The notes: generated by a model from the letters alone, not told the origin. Positions 1 to 12,187 are shown, numbered from the stretch's first letter. The stretch is DNA of 64,000 nt from Pleurodeles waltl (GCF_031143425.1 NC_090451.1:667802508-667866507); one strand, 5' to 3'. Numbers and translations are program-made.

Positions 1-2915
1 CTGTAGGCACTATTGTGGATTGTAACATGATTTTCACCACGAGGTCTGCACGTATTTCAAATTTAAGACCGCAGTAGGATAGGGAATCTGGGAATGTTAA
101 ACAAAAAAAAAAAACACACACGGGCAAGTGAGGTCTGAAAATCTATATCTATTCTTCTTGGTGCAAGAGGACAGAGGCAAAGATGGAACCCCGAGCTGTT
201 ATAGTCGTGAAGTGGCCCCTTCTAATGCGCAACTCCTATATAGTCAGGACTAATTGAGCAATGCCACTTTGCACTCTGGGACTTACAGTTTCATAAGCAC
301 CCTTAGCAGAACGGTTTTAAAACAACTAGTATTCAAAATGCTGCTGACTAAAAGGCCAGACTTGCCTAAAAATGTCATGGAATGCTCAGGTGCACGTGTC
401 AGCTGCAGTGGGGGGAAGAAGGGATGACAAGAATAGAGCAATGCATTTGAGCACATGAAATCATCTCCCACAAATAGCAATTGATAAATAATATTCCCAT
501 TTACAACGCAGCTCTTCAAAAACTGTAAATCAGAATATCTATTTAGTAGAATCGTTGAAATAACTGTCCAGGCACTTTAAAATTCAAACGTTCCTTATGC
601 ATTGAAGCACAATCTACACAGTTCTAACAAAGTTCAATTATTTATAATTAAATATGCCCCTGGGACCTGCCCTACCTGGGGACTGAGTTATAAGGAAGGA
701 TGGGAGCCTGCACTTTTTACAAAAAATGTCAGTGATAATATTCACTGGAAAAAAATAATTTAAAAAAATGTCTTTTTGCCATTTCAGGGTCCTAATGGAA
801 CCCCAGGAACAAAGCTAAGTTGTTAAGGTATTCCTACCCTGCCTCCTTTTCTTTTTTTCACATTTAGTTTTTTGGGACTCGGTTGAAGCTGAGTCCCAAG
901 ATGCCAGCCAGCACTTCCTGGTTGAAGTGTTGGCAGTCAATCAGAGCCCTGCTGATCCCTGCAGAAGCTCGTTATTATTCGCAAAGGCTTTGCGACCACA
1001 GATATACAAATTGTGATTTCCTTTAATATCTCACAAATTACTGAATGGATTTACACCAAATAATAAAAAGCACAATCTGCGGAACAAAATGTAGCTTTCT
1101 GCCAAATTTGATATAATCCCGTCTAGTGGTTCGGGCTGTAGTCAAGTTCAAAACTACTATGGGAAACACACTTTTTTTGGACCCCCTCTTCCCCCACTTT
1201 TTTTTACTCTCGCTTGACAGATCACCCCTAAACTTTCCTCGCACAACAAGAATCACTGGCACGCTTATTTTGGAACATTTCATGAAGATTCATCAAACGA
1301 TGCCAAAGATATAAGAAAGTCAAGTGGAAGAAAATTAGGCAATTCAAATGGAAGAAAGTTAAGTCCTTCTGGACAACTCATAATGCCAAACTAAGGATGT
1401 TGTTGAGATGGTTAACACTGCCATTGGAGCTGCTGCTCTCTAAAGCAATTGAGGGAATTATGCCTCTTAAGGGTCTTGCTGGAGGATATCACCTCTTGTT
1501 TGGTATTCCTACCTTTAGCAGCACCCTCGGTGCAGCACTTTGGTCTGTACAAAAATACTGCTGTTCAACCCTTTCTTAAAATATTTGGGCACTTTTTAAC
1601 TTTCCCCCAAAATATTCTAGGAGTGGAGTTAGAATAATATGTGAGTCTTCCTGGATTATTTTGGGGAAAGCTGGACTTTCCCTAATATTCTACAACTGGA
1701 GTAAGAATAGTAAATTCGACCTCTCAGTGTCTGCCATGCCAGCTACTACAATGAGGATGTGGAGAACATTGATAGTGACCACACAGACCTGAACACACAG
1801 ACATTTAAAGAAGATATCAATAAGCATCAGGTTCAGTGTTTTCCAGTGCACAATTCCTTACCCCAACTACCATCAAAAGGACTACAGAGATTTGACCTGA
1901 AACACCACCAACTCCTACAGATGTAGTGCAATATAGGCAGAGTTCTCACACATTGCATGATCATGGTAAGATGTCCAGGGGAAGTGATATGAACCGGTGT
2001 CACACCTGGAAAGGGTTATGAAAGGTCCAATGTGTTCAACCCCACAATATATATACAATACACATACTCAATGGCACTATAGTTTTGAAAATATTTAACT
2101 GATGTGGTATCACTGTTCAATGGAAGGGTTCTAGTGGGGCACACCGACACAAGAAGTTTGAATGGCTATTTAATGGAGGACACAGTTGATTTCACAGTTT
2201 GAATTAATTAACTCAAATGGGTTGCAAGGAATACCCCTGAGCAGGATTGATTATGATAGGTGTTTGCTTTGTACTGTTATTTTACCTCCATACCACAGTT
2301 TAACCTTCATTAATCCCTAAAAGGATTATGCTTTATCTTGGATTACGCTATCAATATGAAGCGTTTCATGATATAATACTGAGTCTGTATTATTGTATCA
2401 CATTGGTTGATAAGTCTTGGAGCTTGTAATCCTTTTTATGGAATAAGGTGTTTCATATAATTTTTGTTCTGTTAAAAGCAGTAACCTTTTTTAATGGGGA
2501 TAACAAATTGGTAAAGTGATGGCAGACACAGTGAAGGGATGTCACAATTGGGACTCTATTTCAAGACTAACACTGAATTATGGAAACTATTTACAGTTGC
2601 TGCCTACACTTCCCCTGCCCTGAGTACCACCATGGCTTCTTTTAAATGAGCTGACCATCTCTTATATTTCCTGTTAATATGTCTCTCACTGGTACCTCTC
2701 CAAGCGTTCTTGTTGATATTTTCTCCATGGTCAGTACCAACATAGATCATCCATATGATTGGTATTGTCAAATTTTTGTATGGCTGTGCCCTCCCTCATA
2801 TTACATCTGTCGGCTATATTACCCTATATTTGCCCTCCGGAGAGTGCCTCCCTCGTCTCTTCTCTAGAGGCTGTACCTTCTGTGTGTCCAGTGCTGTTGC
2901 TTTCCCATCAGTGTT
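1..2915. other. Intergenic DNA, no gene seen
   Basis: This AT-rich stretch lies 3' of the MENT gene. I find no exon with splice borders and a recognisable family. In human the next gene after MENT is CDC42SE1, convergent to it, which would predict a plus-strand gene here. I looked for its short conserved protein (PBD/CRIB-like motif and C-terminal tail) and did not see it, so it may lie to the left of the window or be represented only by UTR. An ATTAAA hexamer on the minus strand at about 2490-2495 could serve as a MENT polyadenylation signal, but this is weak. Confidence 0.5.
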
Positions 2916-3551
2916 CTAATTTATCACCTTCTTGTTCTTCTTATTCTGTGTCGTTTTGCCAGGATAGAAAATCTTCAGCCGTTCCCAGATGCTGTGAGAC
3001 GAGTTATCTATTGTGGTCCACAGCTTCCTGAAGAGGTGACGCGAAGCATAGCCAATGTCAATGAGGGCACACTCATACTCCTCCATGTCGGTACATTCGG
3101 CCCGGGCATGATCACACTGGCCAAGGGTACGATTGCAATGACATTCTTTGTAGTCACACACTACCCGCTGGTATCGTTTTCGATTGAAGTCCGTGTCACT
3201 AAGGGTGATACCTGGCACTTGGTACTTTACATCGCGCATCCTAGACATGGAGCCAGCTGGGCAGTTGCAACGCCACCCGCTCCAGCTAAGCCAGGAGATC
3301 CGAGAGTCATCCAGTGTGATTTTGGTACCTGAGCCACCACTGGCAGTTGTATTTCCTACAGTTACAGCCTCTTCATAAACGCCTGCAATAAGAGATAAGT
3401 TGCAAGCACCAAGGAAAAACAAGAGGAAAATAATGAAGGAATGGCAGTGGCACCTCATAGGGCAGTGATCATGGTCTCCACAGCCAGAGGTCCAGGCCAA
3501 AAGAAGACCCACAAACCAGCAGCAGTAGAGGAAGTTGAAGCTGAGCCTCAT
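2916..3551 (-). CDS. MENT: MENT (C1orf56 ortholog), C-terminal cysteine-rich exon with uncertain 5' end
   Basis: The open frame encodes 211 residues ending at a stop at 2916. Residues 90-155 show W-x2-W-x-C-x-C, then G-x-MSRxR, then C-x4-C-x-CNR and a final CTD motif. This spacing matches the C-terminal domain of the vertebrate secreted protein MENT (methylated in normal thymocytes; C1orf56). The last part carries a W-rich amphipathic tail like the human one. N-glycosylation sequons occur at residues 67, 140 and 183. The 5' end is uncertain. A strong pyrimidine tract followed by TTATTGCAG gives a splice acceptor with the exon starting at 3385 (residue 57, phase 1). The hydrophobic residues 38-55 may therefore be translated intron. 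Alternatively, Met1 or Met32 each begins a signal-peptide-like sequence and the gene is intronless. Human MENT has about 190 residues before this domain, so a missing 5' exon is likelier. The neighbour on the same strand is BNIPL, as in human. The molecular function is poorly known; it has been described as a candidate proto-oncogene. Confidence 0.82.
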   Translation of the reverse strand: MRLSFNFLYCCWFVGLLLAWTSGCGDHDHCPMRCHCHSFIIFLLFFLGACNLSLIAGVYEEAVTVGNTTASGGSGTKITLDDSRISWLSWSGWRCNCPAGSMSRMRDVKYQVPGITLSDTDFNRKRYQRVVCDYKECHCNRTLGQCDHARAECTDMEEYECALIDIGYASRHLFRKLWTTIDNSSHSIWERLKIFYPGKTTQNKKNKKVIN

Positions 3552-4259
3552 GCAGGAGGAAAGCCACTTGTTTAGGTACTGAGGAGGCTAAATATACCAG
3601 CATGAGAGGATGTATTCATATATGTTAGAGTAAGCTATAAAGGGGGTGGGCGGCAGCTTCACCAACTATCAGAGGTACTGGCAGGTGAGGATTTATGTAG
3701 AAAGAAGAAGTATTCCTGGTAGATACAGGTCAGGCAAGGGTCCACAGAAGTAGGGTGAAGTCTCTGCTCTCAAATTACCAGGGTCAGGTAGCAGAAGGAA
3801 AAGCCTTCTAAGTATAGGTATTCGTCAGGCGACAACCCACAAGGGGGTGAGGAGCAGTAAGGTCCCTAGTTTGATGGAGGGAAAGGACCCTGACAAGACC
3901 ACAGACCCTCAGGAGAGCCGGGCTCTAAGACAAATTGTAGGCCTACAATTTGTAAGCAGTGTTGGGGAGGTGGCAGACTCTCACAAAATTCAGAAAGAGA
4001 GACCTAAGTGGAGAATATGCCCAGGTGTGAAGCCTCTGGTCACATGAGATGTCAGGGCATTATTTCTGAAAAGCAGCAATCAGGTGATGACGCGAGCCAA
4101 GAGTTTGGGGGTCTGGGTGAGAAGCCTTTCACATCACGATAAGCCACGCATTGACAACGCCGCCTCTGGATGAAAACTGTGTTCCAAATGAGCGGCCAAT
4201 TGCAGAAATTTACATTACCACCACTCGCCAACAACACTGATTTTTACTGGGTTTTCTGA

Positions 4260-4760
4260 GTCCCATAATCATGCCTTAATATCGGAGTCTGCGGTCGGAA
4301 AACACGGTGCGTGTTACACACTTCTCCAGTCTTCATGTTACCCTACAGCTGTCCTCTAGTGGTGGTGGGTAAGCGTGACCTCATATCCTGAGCCCCCTGT
4401 ACAGCTTCCCATTCCGTTATAATTTCTTCCACTGACGTCTTTTATCCGGTAATTGTGGCGACATGTTTATAAAGACTCAAGGTGACACGGCCAATGACAC
4501 CCGTGGACACATATTCTTCGGGTGGCAGGGAATTGTCATTGACTAGGATTGGGGAAAGGCGATGTTGTCAATGGATTGGTTGGTGTCCCTCTTACAAATT
4601 AGTTAATTGGCTGGGTGGCCGCGGCTCCTTGTGCGGGTATTCCGATTGGCTTTTGGAAACTATCGTCAGTTGGTCATTACCGTGGAATGCACGTGCCACT
4701 GTGTCTCCAAACTACGTCAGCTCAGGTGCGGGTGACGTGCGCTGCCGCCCTGGCTCCTGC
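4260..4760 (-). promoter_or_regulatory. CpG-rich, CCAAT/CRE-like block, candidate MENT promoter
   Basis: This block is much richer in CpG than its AT-rich surroundings. It holds several CCAAT motifs on either strand (about 4489, 4574 and 4644) and TGACG-type CRE-like sites near 4434, 4715 and 4733. It lies 0.7-1.2 kb upstream of the MENT coding frame on the minus strand. The density of motifs is seen in the sequence; the promoter role and its assignment to MENT are inferred. The first exon of MENT was not identified between it and 3551. Confidence 0.35.
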
Positions 4761-7700
4761 CATGCTTTTAGCAGCCTTTTATTCACATATTTTAGATGTT
4801 GTGCACACGCTACTTCTGAAGACTAATCACTGAAAATCACAGTTTTTCAGGTAAAACCGTCTGTTATTTTACCTTCGTTCCTCTTAGAGTTTCTCTATTC
4901 ACATTTAGGTTAAAAATGCATCGGGTAATTAAATTTCGACCTCTTTTTCTTCAAATATCTCTTTGAGACTTCCCCAAATGATATTACTTTATAGACACAT
5001 GTCCATAAATGACCCGATTCAGACGGGAGACTACCGATTTCGAACATTAAATGGCGTTATTTTAGCTGCCTTCCGCCTAAAATTGCCTCTGCTTCTATGT
5101 AGGTCAATGTGAAAAATTAATTCCCTCTATTTATTTTCAAAGTTTCCTTCCTTGCGTTTTGAAAATGTTGACATGTAGACAAGTCAATTTGCTCTGTCTA
5201 GCCCCTAATGCGTCAATGTAACTTTCAGAGCTCTTGCTACCTCCTCACCCGATGTTACATGGGTAGTATATTGGGAATTTATTTATCTGTATTGTAGATG
5301 CAGTGCATATTTATGGTGCCACGTACTTCATGCTAGGCTTCCAGGCCCACTATTGGACTAGTATTTTATGCAATTTAATGTTAACTGATCTAATCAGATC
5401 ACTATTGAAGTCTTAATTTTATTTCGATCATTTAGACTCTTGCATATAAAAAATGAAAAACTAAATTTGGAACTATTTAGAATTGGAGAACAGTGAGAAG
5501 GGAAGAGTTGGCATGTGGGGAGCACAGTTAGGAGGGAGAGGAAGCTGTCCTAGGCAACCATAGCTGTCAAGGTTTCTGCATGCTCATGTGTGACATTTTC
5601 ATGTTTTTATTGTACTTGTGTGACATTACAACGTGTTATGTGTGACATTTAGAGTGACACTTTATCACTAGTAGAACAAAGCTGGTATGTCTAAGCAATG
5701 ATATAAATATCTGTAACTGCCCCTTTTCAGGGACGTAACAGATGCCCCTGCGGTGCGAGGGTGGGCAGGCTTACCTGTACTGGAGGGGGGCACCCCCCAA
5801 GTCCCTACGGATGTGAGTTTGGGGGGCTCTTCAGCCTGTCTTGATGAAGGGGGAGGGGCTGTTTTCAAGTTTTAGTACTCCACTGCTCCTTTTGTGCAAT
5901 GTAATGGTCTAGAAATGGCTTCAAACCACAGTATCCTTTCTGAATGCTTATGCAAAATTATAGACCTACTTCCTTTTTCTAATGATACTCCTGGAAATAT
6001 TTTTGTTCCATAATTAACCATAACCATAAACACGTTATACTCCTAATAAGTAGGAATGTGATCACATCCTGTGAAATAGCCCCAAACTAGTAGGTGATAA
6101 ATCACATAGCCTTTAAAACAGCCAACCATCAACTAAAGTTAATGCCGTATTGTCCCCATAATCCCAGAATGTAAAGTGGTCTTGGGTAAAACTCCAGGAC
6201 TTGCAAAATGTGTTGCTAACATAACAGGTGACCTCCTAGCTGCTGTTTGTTGATTGATGGGACTACCATTTGTTTGCATCGAAAATAAAGACCGAATGTT
6301 ATTGTTCATCTTTTTGAATTCATCACACAAAAGCACCTTCTAAGAAGGCAAAAGGAGATGTGGTTTAGTGATTAGCAAGCATGAGGCCTACATTGAAACC
6401 CAGCTTCTCCACTTCTCCAAAATGTGTTATCTTTGGCCAGTCATGTATTCTCCCTTATTCAGTGTGCCTTACAAGCAAGTTATTTTAGAGCATGTACTAC
6501 ATCATAAATTTAATTGTATATCATCAACGTGACAGTGCAAAACAGTCAGGAACATTGGTTTGCAAGTTTGATAGCGTATTGACGATTAAATTCATTTGTT
6601 TGCCATTAAAGCAGACGTGATAGTGTAAAGTCTCAAGATATAACATGGTTTCAGGGTGTATAACAGTAGCAATCAGTAGTAATTTACCACATATCCCAAA
6701 GATGCCTATGATAATCAGGGATGGTTACATCTATGGATTTAGGCACAGATTGGTATATTATTATTCTCTTCTGACTGGTATTAGAGTGGATTGCCTTTAA
6801 TAAGGAAGAAAGCTAGCAGATCAGCCTTTTCGTGTATAAAACAACTGTCGCCACGGACTATTGGTATGTATGCCGCATTTACTCTGTTAAAAGCAAAACT
6901 GTGAGCTTAACTGTTGTTAGATATACAAGGTTTGCTAAGCTTTTAATTCATGTACATGTCACCCCATGCCACGAGTGAGATTAAAACTAAAACATGTATG
7001 TATCAAGGTGAATTGTTTTCTGGGTGGAACACATTGCCATCCTGCTTTTCCTAAGTGATATGACGAGTTCACATATGGGTGTAACAGCTATTGAGAGGAA
7101 TAAACACCTGATTTGCTTGACTAATCCCTGACCGTACAGGCTTGCAGACATTTAGCCAATTTGCGTTACTATCACATGTGATGAGTGGTACTTGGCAGGT
7201 CTGGCAACAGTGTGCTCATTGGGCCCATGCAGTGGGAGAGTGTGAACAAACAGGTTTACGTGAGTGTGAGGAGTAAAGAACCCCATGCACTAGTGATTTC
7301 TGTTACAGCCTTTCTGATTTATGTGGCCTCGTGTTCGTCAAATGAAAGATGCTAGTGTTGACACTGTGCAACAGACATGGAGGCCGAATATGATCATTCA
7401 ATAGGCCATTCCGTAGGGAAACTTTTGTTCAAAATCTTTGGTTCCTGTGGGGTGTTGCAAAGGGTGTAGGGGCTTTTCCCACATTTCAAACCTTTAGGGC
7501 TGTCTCATGCATTCCGACATTTTAGAACAGAAACGTGGGAGATTTAGAAAAATAGATTGGGGGAATGTATTTTTCCTATTGACTTCTACTGAAGCAGAGG
7601 GAAGTTTAGGCAGGAGGCAGTTAAAATAATGCTAGTTTTGGTGTACAAATTGGGAGTCTCCCGCCTGAATCGAGTTTGATGGCAGTGTGCATGGGTGTAT

Positions 7701-8240
7701 AGTGACTTCCTATTAACTCATGTTCAGCAGAATGTGAAGTAAATAGTGTCAGTAATTGGCCACGGTAGCATTCTTCCTCATACCTTAAACCTGTATTTGA
7801 GCATGAAGCTGCATGCAGCAGCCTGATGTTGCAAAAAAAAAAAAAAAAAAAAAGACACACCAAAATCGTATGAAAAAAAATTAACCCCTTGCCTTCCTAA
7901 CCAAATTGCTCACAGTCTATGCCATCTAAGAAATACTGACACTGAAATAGTTGCTGAACGAATGATTTTATGTATAACTATGTACAGCATCAGGTAAGGT
8001 TGCATATTGTTTTCGTATTTCTCTTAGATGCACTCACACATCTGCGCGGAGTAGCTTTTCGATTGGTTTTCTTTGGCTTCTGGTTTCGATAGCAAAGCAG
8101 AAGTAATCGGATGTTTAGAGAATTTCTTTCGGGAGGCAAATCGAGATATTAAACATCCAGCATTGACAAGTGACTGCACACAATGATGTCAGGCTCATAT
8201 GATGACTCAGTTGGATGAGAGGTATCCAGTGACAGCTTCT
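4761..8240. other. Non-coding DNA, no supported gene
   Basis: Mostly AT-rich unique-looking sequence. At about 5733 a GACGTAAC motif followed by a GC-rich stretch resembles one end of the short TIR element seen intact at 24591, but no matching right end was found. A 20-nt poly(A) run sits at about 7833. No splice-bordered exon was recognised. The last exon of BNIPL could lie anywhere from here up to 28328. Confidence 0.4.
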
Positions 8241-8243
8241 GGG

Positions 8244-8380
8244 AACCCTGAAGAAGTCCTGTCTTAAGGACGAAACGCGTTGGCTGTTTCTACTATGAAT
8301 GTGTCCTTTTTTTAAAGAAAAGAAGAATAAGGCTGTTTCTACTACGAAGGTGTCCTATTTTTAAAGAAAAGAAGAATAAA
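8244..8380 (+). repeat. ACGAAACGCGTTGG motif followed by a tandem ~49-bp duplication
   Basis: A CCTGAAGAAG...GACGAAACGCGTTGG segment, which recalls a motif found in amphibian and fish interspersed repeats, is followed by two tandem copies of a ~49-bp unit. The unit starts at GGCTGTTTCTACTA and ends in AAAGAAAAGAAGAATAA, with the second copy beginning at about 8331. The copies differ at only a few positions, so the duplication is fairly recent. The class of element is not established from this copy. Confidence 0.45.
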
Positions 8381-9059
8381 GAGAAGATATAAATGGACTT
8401 ATATTTAAGAATTGGACGTCTTAATTTTGTTTAGTGTGGTGCACCATCAATATTTGAATTGAACTCACACATCTTGTTTGTTTTCCTTCAATAGTCCTCT
8501 GAACAGCCAAGGCACCACCTCAGGAGTTTCAACCGCTTACTGCCAAAACACACGCATCAGAACAGTTTCAGCACTAATGCTCAGTACAGTATGCTAATAT
8601 CGACAGTACTACACCTCCCCTTTACTCATTTATTGACCCACAGTAGTCAGTTCTCCAGGTTTGTGGACTCTCGCTGGCCTGATGTGGCAGCATGAGAAAA
8701 CAGGTAATTCAGCAGCCGAAGCAGACACGGGTTAAATACAGGACTGGGACATGTACATAGTGTTTGAGAACTGGAAGCTTCATAAGGGGAGTCATAATGT
8801 GAAGAGTTCAGAGAAATCCTTAGCAGAAGTGTTTTCCTCTGGCAGAACTTCTGTGCCTTTGTCCTCTTTAGACGAAAGATACATGGGTCTCTTTTAAGCT
8901 TGCACAAGTGTATGTGGAGTTTCTTAACTGTCCTCCCACACAGTGAGTGTAGTCCCTTTTACGTCATCCCTCTCTGGATTCCCTCTGCCTGAGTAACTAT
9001 AGGCCAATCTTTCAGTTAACAGGACCTTTGAATCTCCTGAAAAAAACATGTTAACAAAC

Positions 9060-10475
9060 ATCTTTCTGCCTTCCTTAAGCCCAACAAAATCCTCCACCCC
9101 GCAAAAAAGGGGTTCAGACCACAGCTTAACACTGAAACATCTGTGATGGCAATAGTCGAGGAATTAAGACAACAGTTGGACCAAGGGGTTCAGACCACAG
9201 CATAACACAGAAACATCTGTGCTGGCAATAGTCGAGGAAGTAAGACGACTGTTGGACCAAGGAGGTTCGGCAGCCATTATTCCTTTAGACCTCAGTGCAG
9301 CCTTCGACACGGTAGATCATACCACACTTATCCATAGAATATCAAAAGTGAGTATCAACGGCTGCACACTGAAATGGCTCTCCTCCTTTTTGGGGAATAG
9401 AACATTTAAGATGTTTGATCGTTCCTGTTACTCCGAAAGACTCCCTTTGAGTTGTGGTGTGCCTCAGGGGTCATCCCTGAGTCCCACCCCTTTTAATCTT
9501 TATATGTACGCCCTAGCTGAAATTGTGCATTCCTACAGGTTATCATTGGTTTCTTATGCCAGTGACACCGAGCTGGTGATCTCAAACTCCCCGACCCCAG
9601 ACTGGCCCCCTTGCCTTCAGGAAGTAGCCGGGTGGATGGCCAGCTGTAAACTGAAGCTCAATGAAGACAAAGACTGAGGTTATACTGTTGGGTAACAATT
9701 ACAGTAAGAAAGTCCTGTCACCTGTGCCGTACTGGCTGGATAGGCTCCAAAGCCCCAAATTTGTGATAAAAAGACTAGGGATGTGCCTGGATTCCAGCCT
9801 CATAATGGAGCACCAAGCCAAAAAGCTTGCTGCTGATTGCTTTAGTGTCCTGAGACGGCTGAAAAAGGTTCTTAATCTTCTTCCTGTGTTATCCAGAAAA
9901 TTAATTTTCCAGGCTCTTATTATTTCACGCCTTGATTATGGTAATAACCTGTACCTCGGGTCGCCTCAATATGTGATCAAAAGCCTGCATGTCACTCAGA
10001 ATGCTGCTGCACTGCTCCTTATAAATCTCGTGAGGTACCAATCTGCAAAAAAGGCCCTGAAAGATCCTCACTGGCTTGAAGTGGAGCAACAAGTGTAATT
10101 TGCGGCCTTATGCATTTTTCACTGACCACTTTTTTTTTTTAGAGTGGCCCTCTTTTGCTAAGATCGTCAGCTACCCCATTCATTCCTGGGAGGTCGCTAA
10201 GCTCCTCTTCAGCACACTTGCTACAGGTTCCTAAGATCAGTAGATCTCGCTGGGGAGGCTGTTTATGTCTCATCTGGCCCGCAGACTTCAGAACACTTTC
10301 CCACTTGAATTACGTCAGTTGACCAATTCATTTTCTTTCCGTAAGGCCCTGAAAGCCTGGCTTTACTGTAGCTAGTTTCTCTCTTGGTGGTGAGCTAGCT
10401 ATTATGATGACTGTTCTAGCGCTGAGAAGCCTTTAAGTAGTTTTGCGTTTTACAGGTACCTCGGAATAGAATAGA
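9060..10475 (+). mobile_element. L2/CR1-like LINE, 5'-truncated reverse transcriptase, broken
   Basis: A non-LTR retrotransposon fragment. The frame at 9219-9677 has the RT motif LDLSAAFDTVDH, then CGVPQGSSLSPTPFNLYM, then YASDTE in place of the usual YADDT, so one catalytic aspartate is lost. The frame continues at 9661-10098, with the usual thumb/C-terminal sequence (SRLDYGN). The change of frame comes from one extra A near 9671. Degenerate C-terminal sequence (FRKALKAWL) is seen up to about 10372, and short AATAG-type repeats near 10465-10477 look like a LINE 3' tail. The upstream part carries a 76-bp tandem duplication. No endonuclease domain is present. The copy is dead. Confidence 0.85.
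9109..9260 (+). repeat. 76-bp tandem duplication inside the LINE
   Basis: Two adjacent copies, 9109-9184 and 9185-9260, both begin GGGGTTCAGACCACAGC and end with TTGGACCAAG-like sequence. They differ at several positions. The unit covers the stretch just before the first RT catalytic motif. Because 76 is not a multiple of three, the duplication breaks the reading frame of the element. Confidence 0.85.
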
Positions 10476-10794
10476 ATGTCATTTACTGGTTATGGCAGAG
10501 GATTAAATAGTGCGTCACTCTTGCAAGAATATTTTGATTTGACCTATATTAAGTCGGCTTGGTGTAAATGAAACAATTTGTCAATTTTCCTCCAGTCTGC
10601 ATATTAATAAATGCTTCTGTTTATTTATTTTTTTCAGTGCTTTCACTTGATGTACCTCTTCACAAGTTCAAGGACTTGCTGCGTTCACCTGAGGTATATA
10701 TGTTTGTATCTTTCTTCCAACCTGACGTTCTGTGGTCGGTTTTCCAGTGTTGCTATGTCAGGTATAGTAATAGTCTCTCAGTGCCTGACACCAA

Positions 10795-11150
10795 GGGGGG
10801 AGATTTACAAACATTTTGCGCTTGGTTAGCGTCACAAATGTTTTTACTAATTTATTTTACTCGGTTTGCGCTGGAAAGTACCCTAAAAGTAATTCAAAGC
10901 AGCACGAAGCACTGCTTTGCGTTAGCGCCACGTGGGCGTTACATGGGCGGTACATGGGCATTCCCATGCAGCCACCCATGCCTTTTCACATAAAACCCTA
11001 TCTACAAACAATAGTAGACAGGGTCTGGTGCCAAAAGTTAATGCCTTTTAAAAGCAAGCGTTAAAGGGAGATTTTTTTTCATTTCTCCTTCCTTTTCTGA
11101 CTTTGCTTGTATGCTGCAATGTGCAGCACACATACAACATGGGAAAAATT
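10795..11150 (+). mobile_element. Partial serial-hairpin MITE related to the copy at 49849
   Basis: It begins with G-rich sequence followed by AGATTTACAAACATTTTG. Block after block then matches the element at 49849-50491: GCGTCACAAA, CTGGAAAG..CCTAAAAGT, an acatgggcggtacatggg hairpin, AAAACCCTATCTAC, and a hairpin with GTGCAGCACACAT. The right terminal inverted repeat is not seen; the copy appears to stop where partial LTR sequence begins. Confidence 0.65.
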
Positions 11151-11229
11151 CTGGCAGAGTATCCACAGGTGCTGAAATGCACTGAAGTTATGGTGTCAAA
11201 GATTGAATTCTTATACCCAGTGGTGCCTG

Positions 11230-12187
11230 TGAAGTTGGGGAGACTTCTGAGACAGTCCTTTGAAATGCACAGAGGTCCTGCCCTTCCTGCCCTGGCTCCA
11301 GACCCACTATGGGTGGGGGGTATGCACCCCTTTGTGTGTGAACAGGACACAGCCTATTCAGGTGTAGGTGAGGTTGGGTCCAACTTCTTCCACCCTGCGA
11401 GTATAACAATCAAATCACGCCTAAGCTCTCATTGTGTGTGGCTGTCTAGGGGGAATACACAAAGCCCAACTGTCATCCACCCAAGACGTGATCAGAGACC
11501 GGCAGCAAGCGCCAAAGAAATGCCTGCTTTCTAAAAATGTCATTTTCAGAATTGCAATTTAAAATCCAACTGAACCATAAGTTAGGATTTTAAACTGTGT
11601 TTCCAGAGACTCCAAACTTGAAAGAAATATCTTGTCCCAATTGGAAATTACACTTAAAAAACGTACTAAGGCAACTCGAATGTTATACTATGGGAGAGAT
11701 AGGCCTTGCACTAGTGAAAAACACATTTTCACTAGCAGGACATGTAAAACTTAACATTACATGTCCTGCTTTTTAAATTCATTGCACTCTGCTCTCTGGG
11801 CTGTCTAGGGCCACCTTAGGGGTGACATATATATATATATATCAGGATGACAGTTTATAACTGCACATACAGGCTCTGCAATGGCAGGCCTGAGGCATGT
11901 TTAAAGGGCTACTTAATCAGTGCTGCAGGCCACCAAGTTGCAGTTAACGTACAGGCCCTGGGCTCACGTAGTGCACTTTAGTAGGCACTTATAAGTAAAT
12001 TAATTATTCTACTTGTGGATAAGCCAATATTACCATGTTTTAAGCGAAGAGAAAAAGCACCTTAGCACGGGTTAGCAGTGGTAAAGTGCATAGAGTCCCT
12101 AAGGCCAACAAAAACGAATTCAGCACAAATAGGAGGAGGAAGGCAAAACGTTTGGGGATGATCCTGCCAAAAGGGCCAGGTCCTACA
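11230..12187 (-). mobile_element. Partial LTR related to the solo LTR at 39667
   Basis: From about 11510 to 12187 the sequence aligns in order with 41540-42269: a tgcctrctttctaaaa block, GAGAGATAGGCCTT, GGGCTACT, a GCAGTGGTAAAGTGCA block, ATAGGAGGA.GAAGGCAAAACGTTTGGGGAT and a terminal AAGGGCCA...ACA. It includes an internal hairpin (AGCAGGACATGTAA with its complement, near 11737-11775) and a short TA run at 11828-11842. The part to the left of 11510 is only loosely similar. This is the outer (U3-side) part of a diverged family member; the other end is missing. Confidence 0.6.

Noticed and set aside
3627..3660. TATAAAGGGGG next to a GGGTGGGCGG GC box on the plus strand
   Set aside because: It would point to a plus-strand transcript, but no plus-strand gene follows within several kilobases.
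5808..5829. Another possible terminal BNIPL exon (acceptor AAGACAG followed by Leu-Lys-Ser)
   Set aside because: The acceptor is acceptable, but the encoded residues do not resemble the family C-terminus and the match is not better than chance.
10581..10596. Possible terminal BNIPL exon (acceptor ATGCAG, then four codons and a stop)
   Set aside because: Phase and the first residues (Leu-Glu) fit, but the pyrimidine tract is poor and about one such match is expected by chance in the 25 kb searched.
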